In this document: positions 1-4,771 of the stretch, piece by piece
Layout: each line of letters begins with the position of its first letter
Position numbering within the stretch: position 1 is the stretch's first letter
Assembly: GCA_905236835.1 (NCBI GenBank)
Contig: CAJOQY010000164.1
Coordinates: 1-5,354 of the forward strand
Length of the DNA stretch: 5,354 nucleotides
Direction of reading: 5' to 3'
Source of the DNA: an uncultured Oscillibacter sp.
GTDB lineage: Bacteria; Bacillota; Clostridia; Oscillospirales; Oscillospiraceae
The notes under the pieces: model-generated
Database searches by the model: none
What the model was told of the DNA's origin: nothing
What the model saw: the letters and a program-made list of their open reading frames with translations, nothing else
Made by a program: the position numbers and the translations under genes

Positions 1-4
1 ATAT

Positions 5-472
5 TTACACGCCGATTTCCATGGATTTGGAAATTACTTGCTTAAATGTATTAAATATCGTGACATCGGCGTTATAAGCCTGACTGGCGGCCATCGCGTC
101 CGTGACTTCTTTGACGAGCGTCACATTGGGCATTTCCAGATAGCCGTTTTCATTGGCGTCCGGGTGGGTGGGGTCGTATACAATGGGGTTTTCGCTCTCG
201 TCCTCGGCGATTTCCGCCACGCGGACGCCGCCTGACGTTCTGACTTTCCGGTTGGATATGGCCGAACCGCGCAGGGCGGCGCGGGTCAGCGCGGAACGGA
301 ATGTGTTTTTATTCCCTTCCGCTTGAAGCCGGACGATTTTCCGCCGGTACGGACCGCCGTTTTCCGCCCGCGTGGTATTGATATTCGTCACGTTTTCCGA
401 GATTACATCCAGCCGGACCTGCTGGGCGGTCATGCCGGAGCCGATAATATTCAGACTGGTCAGGAAAGCCAT
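5..472 (-). CDS. flgC: Flagellar basal-body rod protein FlgC
   Basis: FlgC is a proximal rod subunit of the flagellar basal body, exported by the flagellar type III apparatus and assembled between the MS ring and the hook. The 155-residue product has the usual family length of about 140-155. The N-terminal rod signature is clear: FLTSLNIIGSGMTAQQVRLD (3-22), then SENVTNINTTRAENGGPYRRK at 25-45. The C-terminal helix typical of axial proteins ends in DAMAASQAYNADVTIFNTFK, followed by a short tail to residue 155. The ATG at 472-470 has a Shine-Dalgarno-like AAAGGAAG (490-483) about 10 nt upstream. It lies 89 bp downstream of flgB, the gene order found in Bacillota, and is probably co-transcribed with it. 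The stop ends only 4 bp from the window edge; fliE and fliF would be expected next but are not visible. None of its 8 leucines uses TTA. Confidence 0.97.
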   Translation of the reverse strand: MAFLTSLNIIGSGMTAQQVRLDVISENVTNINTTRAENGGPYRRKIVRLQAEGNKNTFRSALTRAALRGSAISNRKVRTSGGVRVAEIAEDESENPIVYDPTHPDANENGYLEMPNVTLVKEVTDAMAASQAYNADVTIFNTFKQVISKSMEIGV

Positions 473-561
473 ATCATAACCGCTTCCTTTCTAAAATATC
501 TCTCTTGATTTTTTATTTTTTTTAATTTCTTTCTCTGTTTTTGAAAATTTTCGCGGATTTA

Positions 562-963
562 TCACGACGAGCCGACAGCCGTTCTCAGCAGCGTCAGATC
601 GCTTGAAATCGTCTGCATGACGTATTGGATCTGATAAGCGGTCCGAATGGCCTCCGTCATCTGTTCCGTGACGTTCACGCCGTTCTCGTCCATGCGCGTA
701 ATTTCCTCGTCGTCGTCCACTTCCCATTTCGCGCCCTGAAGCGCCTCCCGATACGCGGCGCGGAGCGAGCCGTGATAACTGACCGCGCGGCCTTTCGCCA
801 TCCGGAGTTTCGTCCGGAATTTTTCCTCAAATGTCACGGTCTTGACTTTATAGCCGGGCGTTTCCGCGTTCGCGATATTGTCCATGTGCGCGGCCTGTTT
901 GGTCCATAGATATTCCATGGATCTTTGCATCATCAGCATATTATTGCTTGTCAGGCTGATCAC
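562..963 (-). CDS. flgB: Flagellar basal-body rod protein FlgB
   Basis: FlgB is a proximal rod subunit and usually the first gene of the flgB-flgC-fliE-fliF operon in Bacillota. From the GTG at 963-961 the product is 133 residues, close to the family norm. It begins (V/M)ISLTSNNMLMMQRSMEYLW and carries the rod motif NIANAETPGY at 29-38. The C-terminal helix (TEAIRTAYQIQYVMQTISSD, then LTLLRTAVGSS) matches the axial-protein pattern. An in-frame ATG at 984-982 would add MEGDGVA. I prefer the GTG because AAGGAGA (980-974) sits 10 nt before it, and because that motif would otherwise lie inside the gene. The resulting N-terminus also matches the usual MISLT-type start. None of its 9 leucine codons is TTA. 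A sigma-A-type promoter lies about 70 bp upstream. Confidence 0.96.
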   Translation of the reverse strand: MISLTSNNMLMMQRSMEYLWTKQAAHMDNIANAETPGYKVKTVTFEEKFRTKLRMAKGRAVSYHGSLRAAYREALQGAKWEVDDDEEITRMDENGVNVTEQMTEAIRTAYQIQYVMQTISSDLTLLRTAVGSS

Positions 964-973
964 GGCAACACCG

Positions 974-980
974 TCTCCTT
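974..980 (-). promoter_or_regulatory. Ribosome binding site that sets the flgB start
   Basis: AAGGAGA on the minus strand lies 10 nt before the GTG at 963-961. It falls within the first codons of the longer reading from the ATG at 984, which argues that the GTG is the real start. Confidence 0.75.
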
Positions 981-1034
981 CCAATTTTTGACAGTCCCCG
1001 GCGCGCTTGTCACGCTTTCGAGGGTTTCTTTTTA

Positions 1035-1063
1035 TTTATAACACATTTTTCTCCGGGAATCAA
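1035..1063 (-). promoter_or_regulatory. Sigma-A-type promoter for flgB-flgC
   Basis: On the minus strand TTGATT (1063-1058) is followed by a 17-nt spacer and TATAAA (1040-1035). TGT directly before the -10 gives an extended -10 element. Transcription would start near 1028 and leave a leader of about 65 nt before the flgB GTG. This fits the vegetative transcription of flg/fla operons in Bacillota. No sigma-28-type (TAAA / GCCGATAA) element was seen. Confidence 0.65.
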
Positions 1064-1070
1064 GGGAAGA

Positions 1071-1079
1071 TTCGACAAA
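1071..1079 (-). promoter_or_regulatory. Candidate Spo0A box upstream of the flgB promoter
   Basis: TTTGTCGAA on the minus strand is a perfect match to the Spo0A box TTTGTCRAA known from Bacillus. It ends 7 nt upstream of the -35 hexamer. Two more copies of the core TGTCRAA occur nearby: TGTCAAA at 1119-1125 (+) and at 993-987 (-). Position and match suggest Spo0A control of the flagellar operon, but binding is inferred only. Confidence 0.45.
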
Positions 1080-1144
1080 AATTCAGGATTCATATAAAAT
1101 TCAAGAAATTTCCTTGCCTGTCAAAAAAGGGGCGAAAAGACCGG

Positions 1145-1163
1145 AAAAACCGCGGGAAAGCGG
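1145..1163 (-). terminator. Weak intrinsic terminator candidate for the regulator gene
   Basis: In the minus direction CCGC, a 6-nt loop and GCGG are followed at once by TTTTT. It lies about 190 bp past the stop of the regulator gene and before the flgB promoter. The stem is only 4 G-C pairs, so termination may be weak. Confidence 0.25.
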
Positions 1164-1194
1164 CGAAAAAGCCGGTTCCGGGTAAGAAATCGCG

Positions 1195-1214
1195 GACCGG
1201 CCCCGGCGCCGGTC
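1195..1214. repeat. GC-rich hairpin, 7-bp stem
   Basis: GACCGGC and GCCGGTC are separated by 6 nt and form an all-but-one G-C stem. No U-tract follows directly on either strand, so it is not a standard intrinsic terminator. It is the strongest local hairpin of the GC island. Confidence 0.45.
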
Positions 1215-1275
1215 ATACGGACGCCCTTTTCTTTTCGCTGTTTTGCCGGTAAAGCGTTCGGCTTTTACACGCGGG

Positions 1276-1358
1276 AAATTATATATTTTTTATATATTAA
1301 TATAATATTAAAATATTATAATTATATATTTATATTATTATATATATTATTATATATT
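1276..1358. repeat. 83-nt A/T-only tract with inverted repeats
   Basis: There are 83 consecutive bases without G or C. The tract begins in the non-coding region and includes the last codons and stop of the regulator gene. Inside are a dyad of TATAATATT and AATATTATA (1301-1309/1312-1320, 2-nt centre) and a perfect 12-nt palindrome at 1293-1304. It is the longest of six A/T-only runs of 30 nt or more in the window, all at gene boundaries. Confidence 0.85.
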
Positions 1359-2669
1359 CATGGACTCGCTTTCCCATTCGATTTCCGGCGCGGGAATACC
1401 GCAGGCGGCGTTCCATTTGTTTAAAATTCGCGTGAGAATCACGTTTAAATTTTCCTCCTGAATTTCCGGCAGGATCGCCAGATACTGATGGCGTCCGTTG
1501 CGGGTGTAAATATCGCTCCGACGGAGGGATGTACGCAGGATTTCGCCGAATTTGTCTATATCCGAAGGATGGGTTGTCGCGGGCAGGGTGAATAAAAACA
1601 ATTCGACGGGCCTGTGATAATTCTCAATCGAACGGGATAAAAATCTGTAAATACTGCGAAACGCCTCATAACCGAGTTCATAGGAGCCTTTGTCGCGCCC
1701 GCGTTCGTCCAATACGGAACGGATGCTTTTCAGCGTCGCGGCGGGCGGGGTTTTGCGGACCGTTTGCCCGACGTTTTCGCGGGATTCCCCGTGGAAAAAC
1801 GCGCAGTCGTGTTTCCCGTTCTTTTTGACCTGATAAAGCGCCTGATCGGCCTTTTCGGATAAAACCTCAAAATCCGTCCCCTCGTCCGGCACGGACACCG
1901 CCCCCACCGAAACGCCGATGGGAATCGACATGGATTCCCCCATAAACTCAATCGCGGCCTCCACGACAAGGCGGTTAATCAAAGCCGCTTTTTCTTTGAT
2001 GACATTTTCATCGCGTATATCCTGACAGAACACGATAAACTCATCGCCGCCCACGCGGCCTATAATATCGCTGCTCCGAACCACGCTCCGGAGAATATCG
2101 GCGAAGCGGATCAAAACCCGGTCCCCCATGGCGTGGCCGTATATATCATTCACGGGCTTGAAGCTGTCCAGATCCACCATCATGAGCGTTCCGGCGTGAA
2201 CGGCGCACACGCCTTTTAAAGCCTCATGGACGCGGGCTTTATTTAATAACCCCGTCATGGGATCCGTCTGGGCCACGCGCCGCAGGTTCCGGATTTTATC
2301 TTCCTGTCCGATGATATTTCCCACGCGCCGCAGTAAAACCGGCTTTTTGAACGGCTTCCGGATAAAATCCATCGCGCCGCTCTCTAATCCGGCGATTTCG
2401 TTTTCTTCGTTCTCGTCGGCGGACATAAAAATTAACGGCGCCAGTTCCGCGTGCGTTTCCTCTAATTTTTGGCGCAGTTCCAGCCCGGACATTCCGGGCA
2501 TGATTAAATCCGTCAGGATTAAATCCGGCTTTTCGGCGTCATACATGGCGAGGGCTTCCTCTCCGGACGCCGCGCAGACGGTATCATAAAGCTCTCCCAG
2601 CATATGGCTGACAACCTGCCGCATAAAAGACGCGTCGTCTACAATCAGGATTTTTTTTCTCTGGTTCAT
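1350..2669 (-). CDS. Response regulator diguanylate cyclase (REC-GGDEF-degenerate GGDEF)
   Basis: This is a cytoplasmic response regulator that should make c-di-GMP from two GTP when phosphorylated. REC domain, about 5-122: acidic pair D11/D12, phosphoacceptor D54 in LILTDLIMPGMSG, S83 and K105 before P106. GGDEF domain, about 134-292: DLDSFKPVNDIYGHAMGD at 166-183, catalytic RVGGDEF at 205-211, and an inhibitory I-site RSSD at 198-201 exactly five residues before GGDEF. Residues of about 310-432 align as a second, degenerate GGDEF: RRSD at 383-386 with the same spacing to GRHQY (392-396) in place of GGDEF. No membrane segment is seen. The ATG is preceded by GAGG at short spacing. The gene is monocistronic by appearance, divergent from spoIIIA, with its own sigma-A-type promoter. 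No partner histidine kinase is visible, so the input signal is unknown. Confidence 0.95.
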   Translation of the reverse strand: MNQRKKILIVDDASFMRQVVSHMLGELYDTVCAASGEEALAMYDAEKPDLILTDLIMPGMSGLELRQKLEETHAELAPLIFMSADENEENEIAGLESGAMDFIRKPFKKPVLLRRVGNIIGQEDKIRNLRRVAQTDPMTGLLNKARVHEALKGVCAVHAGTLMMVDLDSFKPVNDIYGHAMGDRVLIRFADILRSVVRSSDIIGRVGGDEFIVFCQDIRDENVIKEKAALINRLVVEAAIEFMGESMSIPIGVSVGAVSVPDEGTDFEVLSEKADQALYQVKKNGKHDCAFFHGESRENVGQTVRKTPPAATLKSIRSVLDERGRDKGSYELGYEAFRSIYRFLSRSIENYHRPVELFLFTLPATTHPSDIDKFGEILRTSLRRSDIYTRNGRHQYLAILPEIQEENLNVILTRILNKWNAACGIPAPEIEWESESMNI

Positions 2670-2718
2670 TTTTCCTCATCATCCCCCGGGAAAAACCATA
2701 ATATCAATTATAATATTC

Positions 2719-2753
2719 AATAAAATTATATAAATTTTAAATAATAATAAATT
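2719..2753. repeat. 35-nt A/T-only block with a dyad in the regulator leader
   Basis: The block has no G or C and contains TAAAATT and AATTTTA (2721-2727/2733-2739) around a 5-nt centre. It lies in the presumed 5' leader of the regulator gene. A chance-level TATAAT also occurs nearby at 2712-2707 (minus), but its -35 is poor. Confidence 0.7.
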
Positions 2754-2798
2754 GCATTAAACGAAAATTCAGATTGATCTTTTCAATCCGGCATGATT

Positions 2799-2828
2799 AG
2801 TATAACAGCAAAACGGGCGCTTTGTCAA
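2799..2828 (-). promoter_or_regulatory. Sigma-A-type promoter for the response regulator
   Basis: On the minus strand a perfect -35 TTGACA (2828-2823) is followed by an 18-nt spacer and TATACT (2804-2799), with TGT directly before it as an extended -10. The transcript would start near 2792, giving a leader of about 120 nt. The architecture resembles the flgB promoter. Confidence 0.7.
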
Positions 2829-2863
2829 TTCCCGGCGAAAAAATGTCCGGCGCGTTATAACAG
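2801..2863 (+). repeat. Direct repeat TATAACAG, two copies 55 bp apart
   Basis: Copies are at 2801-2808 and 2856-2863. The first overlaps the extended -10 of the leftward promoter; the second abuts the -35 of the rightward sigma-E-type promoter. Their 55-bp spacing is about five helical turns. An operator role is speculative. Confidence 0.3.
2821..2829 (+). promoter_or_regulatory. Spo0A-box-like site over the -35 of the regulator promoter
   Basis: TTTGTCAAT matches 8 of 9 positions of TTTGTCRAA. It coincides with the -35 hexamer, so a bound factor would be expected to block this promoter. A -35 TTGACA automatically creates TGTCAA on the other strand, so most of the match may be explained by the promoter alone. 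Confidence 0.25.
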
Positions 2864-2892
2864 TCATAAGCGGGGACGAGCCGTCATAGATT
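2864..2892 (+). promoter_or_regulatory. Sigma-E-type promoter for the spoIIIA operon
   Basis: TCATAAG (2864-2870), a 14-nt spacer and CATAGATT (2885-2892). The -10 matches 7 of 8 positions of the Bacillus sigma-E consensus CATACAHT, and the -35 retains the ATA core. SpoIIIA operons are known mother-cell sigma-E targets, so position, spacing and context agree. Transcription would start near 2899. Confidence 0.65.
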
Positions 2893-2921
2893 ATATTATA
2901 AATTTATATTAAATATTATAA
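2890..2921. repeat. 32-nt A/T-only leader of spoIIIAA
   Basis: There is no G or C across 32 bases that overlap the 3' edge of the sigma-E-type -10 and form most of the spoIIIAA leader. It holds the perfect 12-nt palindrome TATAAATTTATA at 2897-2908. Confidence 0.7.
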
Positions 2922-2942
2922 CGCGATACGGGGGGCGGACGC

Positions 2943-3953
2943 ATGGAAAAAAATTATCATCATGATCATCACGCGGAGGAAGTCCGGCGTTATCTTGGCG
3001 CGGCGGCGCTACTGCCAAACCGTCTGCGCGCGGCGGCGTTAAACCTGCCGGAGGAATTACAGGCCGCGGCGGAGGAACTGCGCGTCCGGGCCGGACAGCC
3101 TATGACGGTATTACTGCCGGATGATGAAATGGATTTGAATATCACAGCCGGACCGGAAGAATTAGAGATATTATGCGATCTTGCCACGGGATTTTCACGT
3201 TACGCGGCGGCGGAGACGATCCGGGAGGGATTTTTAAGCGTCCGGGGCGGGTATCGCGTGGGACTGTGCGGCACGGCGGTCATGAAAGACGGCGAGAACC
3301 GGAATCTAAAAGATTTATCCTCAGCCGTGATCAGAATCAGCCGGGAGCGCAAAGGCGTGGCGGAGGCGGTTATCCCCAATTTATTTCAAAACGGGGATTT
3401 TCAAAACACGCTGATATTATCGCCGCCGGGGGCGGGCAAAACGACGCTGCTGCGCGATATAATCCGGATATTATCTTACGGCGCGGCGGGATATAAGCCC
3501 ATGCGTATCGCGCTGATTGACGAACGCGGGGAAATCGCGGCCAGCGTATCGGGCAGGCCGCAAATGGACGTTGGACCCCGGACGGATATATTAAACGCCT
3601 GTCCGAAATCCATCGGCATTCCGGTTTTACTGCGGGCGATGAATCCGCAAGTCATCGCCGTCGATGAAATCACAAGCCGGGAAGATATAAAATCCATGCT
3701 CACGGCGTCCGGGTGCGGGGTGAAATTACTCGCCACCATTCACGCGGGAAGCGTCCGGGAATTGCGTGAAAAGCCGTTATATCATGATTTATTATCTGAA
3801 CGCGTCTTTGAAACCGCGATCCGGATTGTCCGAACGCCGCGAGGCCGGGAATATCAAACCGAGCCTTTATCCCAGTTTCAATCACAAACACAGGCGCAGT
3901 CAAAATTAAATCCGCCGGAAACGCGTCAAATCCCCATGCTTCCGGACGCGTGA
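2943..3953 (+). CDS. spoIIIAA: Stage III sporulation protein AA, secretion-type ATPase
   Basis: SpoIIIAA is the cytoplasmic mother-cell ATPase of the SpoIIIA-SpoIIQ channel and is related to type II/IV secretion ATPases. In 336 residues, the N-terminal region has RGGYRVGLCGTAV (101-113). The P-loop reads LSPPGAGKTTLLRD (159-172), with S160 in place of the first P-loop glycine. IDERGEIA follows at 192-199, Walker B VIAVDEI at 237-243, and ATIHAGS at 264-270. The start at 2943 follows a run of six G (2930-2935) 7 nt upstream. It is somewhat longer than B. subtilis SpoIIIAA (about 307). The extra length is a His-rich N-terminus (HHDHH, 6-10) and a polar Gln-rich tail from about 303. The gene ends in tandem TGA TAA. 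First gene of the operon; its many TTA leucine codons contrast with flgB/flgC. Confidence 0.97.
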   Translation: MEKNYHHDHHAEEVRRYLGAAALLPNRLRAAALNLPEELQAAAEELRVRAGQPMTVLLPDDEMDLNITAGPEELEILCDLATGFSRYAAAETIREGFLSVRGGYRVGLCGTAVMKDGENRNLKDLSSAVIRISRERKGVAEAVIPNLFQNGDFQNTLILSPPGAGKTTLLRDIIRILSYGAAGYKPMRIALIDERGEIAASVSGRPQMDVGPRTDILNACPKSIGIPVLLRAMNPQVIAVDEITSREDIKSMLTASGCGVKLLATIHAGSVRELREKPLYHDLLSERVFETAIRIVRTPRGREYQTEPLSQFQSQTQAQSKLNPPETRQIPMLPDA

Positions 3954-3968
3954 TAAAACGCAGTCAAA

Positions 3969-4475
3969 ATGCTGAAATTCACGGGCGCGGTATGCGTATT
4001 GGCGGGCGTTATATTATTCTGCCTGACGCGCTGGCGGGAACAGGCGCGGCGCCGGGAGATTTTATCCGATTTATCCGCGGGATTTTACCGGCTGTCCGAC
4101 GAAATCCGCGCCACGCGCAAGCCGCTGGGGATTTTACTGGCGCGGCTGGCGGCGGACAGCGGTCCGGACGCGGCGGAATTCTTTCAGATTGTCTCCGGGG
4201 CGGCGGACGCGGGCGAAAATAATAATAATTTCCCGGCGGTCTGGAGGGACGCGTCGGAAAATTTATTATCGGAACCGCGGGACAGAAAGCGTTTGATCGA
4301 AATCAGCGGGGATTTGCGCGGGGACGAGGAACAAATCCGGCGCGCGTTGTCGGCGGCGGGCGGATATTTTTCAAAGCGTTTGGCGGAACTGGAAGAATCC
4401 GCGCGGGACGATAACCGCAAAATCGCGGCGCTGGCGTTGTCCGGCGGGGCGCTTCTGATAATTTTATTATATTAA
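3969..4475 (+). CDS. spoIIIAB: Stage III sporulation protein AB
   Basis: SpoIIIAB is a mother-cell membrane component of the SpoIIIA channel; its soluble part resembles the GspF/T2SF domains of type II secretion platforms and probably pairs with the SpoIIIAA ATPase. The 168 residues match the family length of about 170. A membrane helix at 4-20 is followed by basic RWREQARRRE, a helical soluble domain with LSDLSAGFYRLSDEIRATRKP (34-54 region), and a hydrophobic C-terminal helix ending ALLIILLY. Only one start is possible, since TAA at 3954-3956 is in the same frame; it has no Shine-Dalgarno and sits 15 bp after the spoIIIAA TGA, so reinitiation is likely. An AAT microsatellite gives four Asn at 84-87. 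The last codons run into a 63-nt A/T-only block. Identity rests on membrane topology, length and position. Confidence 0.92.
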   Translation: MLKFTGAVCVLAGVILFCLTRWREQARRREILSDLSAGFYRLSDEIRATRKPLGILLARLAADSGPDAAEFFQIVSGAADAGENNNNFPAVWRDASENLLSEPRDRKRLIEISGDLRGDEEQIRRALSAAGGYFSKRLAELEESARDDNRKIAALALSGGALLIILLY

Positions 4476-4520
4476 ATAATATTTAAATAATATTTAAATA
4501 TTATTAAAATTTTATATTAA
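4458..4520. repeat. 63-nt A/T-only block with tandem repeat and 20-nt perfect palindrome
   Basis: It starts in the last codons of spoIIIAB and ends at the spoIIIAC Shine-Dalgarno. It contains two exact tandem copies of AAATAATATTT (4474-4484, 4485-4495). It also holds a perfect 20-nt palindrome at 4486-4505, whose left half is AATAATATTT. The pairing is A-U only, so a strong RNA hairpin is not expected. Confidence 0.85.
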
Positions 4521-4524
4521 GGGG
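4518..4524 (+). promoter_or_regulatory. Ribosome binding site of spoIIIAC
   Basis: TAAGGGG precedes the GTG at 4533 by 8 nt. It supports GTG as the start; the next in-frame GTG at 4539 would place the site too far away. The site uses GGGG rather than GGAGG, as at spoIIIAD. Confidence 0.65.
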
Positions 4525-4532
4525 AAAAAGGC

Positions 4533-4727
4533 GTGGATGTGGATTTGGTGTTCCGGATCGCGGCGATGGGGATTCTGGTCGCGGTGTTAAATCAATTACT
4601 GGCGCGGTCCGGTCGGGACGAACAGGCGATGATGACGACGCTGGCCGGCCTGATTGTGGTGTTAATGCTTCTGGTCCGGAAAATCAGCGAATTATTTGAC
4701 CTGATTCAGACGTTATTTAGATTTTAA
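4533..4727 (+). CDS. spoIIIAC: Stage III sporulation protein AC
   Basis: SpoIIIAC is a very small mother-cell membrane protein of the SpoIIIA channel. The 64-residue product matches the family size (B. subtilis about 68) and its pattern. A first membrane helix spans about 5-24 (LVFRIAAMGILVAVLNQLLA). A polar turn with charged RSGRDEQ follows (25-31), then a second helix at about 33-47 and an amphipathic C-terminus ISELFDLIQTLFRF. The N-terminal VD-V-F-IA-GI-VA pattern is characteristic. GTG is the start, with AAGGGG 8 nt upstream. It lies between spoIIIAB and spoIIIAD, spaced by A/T-only blocks on both sides. Five of 13 leucines use TTA. SpoIIIAC and SpoIIIAD are small related membrane proteins thought to assemble together; their exact molecular role is not settled. 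Confidence 0.95.
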   Translation: MDVDLVFRIAAMGILVAVLNQLLARSGRDEQAMMTTLAGLIVVLMLLVRKISELFDLIQTLFRF

Positions 4728-4758
4728 AATTAAAATTAAATTTAATTTTAATAAATAT
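4721..4758. repeat. 38-nt A/T-only block with 24-nt perfect palindrome
   Basis: The spoIIIAC-spoIIIAD spacer holds a perfect 24-nt palindrome at 4729-4752, with left half ATTAAAATTAAA followed by its exact reverse complement. The block covers the spoIIIAC stop and ends just before the spoIIIAD Shine-Dalgarno CCGGGG. It is the longest perfect palindrome I found in the window. Confidence 0.88.
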
Positions 4759-4771
4759 CCGGGGAAATTAC

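Larger units (their letters stand above)
1131..1239. other. GC-rich island with nested inverted repeats; possible structured RNA
   Basis: This GC-rich island lies in an otherwise AT-rich 386-bp non-coding stretch (964-1349). The outer arms GCGAAAAGA (1132-1140) and TCTTTTCGC (1230-1238) are perfectly complementary and enclose about 90 nt. Inside are GACCGGC/GCCGGTC (1195-1201/1208-1214) and two mutually exclusive small hairpins: CCGC/GCGG (1150-1153/1160-1163) and CGGC/GCCG (1161-1164/1171-1174). It could be a small RNA on either strand, a 3' UTR structure of the upstream regulator gene, or only compositionally biased DNA. It matches no RNA family I recognise. Confidence 0.3.

Noticed and set aside
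473..561. Purine-rich flgB-flgC gap with GAAAATTTTC (543-552), half-like a CodY site
   Set aside because: The 10-nt palindrome is in the wrong arrangement for the CodY motif AATTTTCWGAAAATT and sits between co-transcribed genes.
625..909. Plus-strand open frames over flgB, and similar antisense frames over the regulator and spoIIIA genes
   Set aside because: They mirror the codon structure of clear genes, lack ribosome sites and match no family.
1092..1124. A second promoter for flgB with TTGACA at 1124-1119 (minus)
   Set aside because: The nearest -10-like TTTTAT lies 19 nt away and matches poorly; the promoter at 1063-1035 is clearly better.
1007..1252. An 81-residue basic open frame on the plus strand starting with TTG
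   Set aside because: It has no ribosome site, runs antisense across the flgB promoter, is low-complexity in K/R/G, and shows no recognisable domain.
964..1349. Possible c-di-GMP riboswitch ahead of flgB, as in some Clostridia
   Set aside because: I found no GEMM-type conserved core (for example GACGCAAAGC), and the predicted leader of about 65 nt is too short.
4730..4751. Intrinsic terminator inside the spoIIIA operon
   Set aside because: The palindromes are A/T only with no GC stem, so they would not make a stable terminator hairpin.
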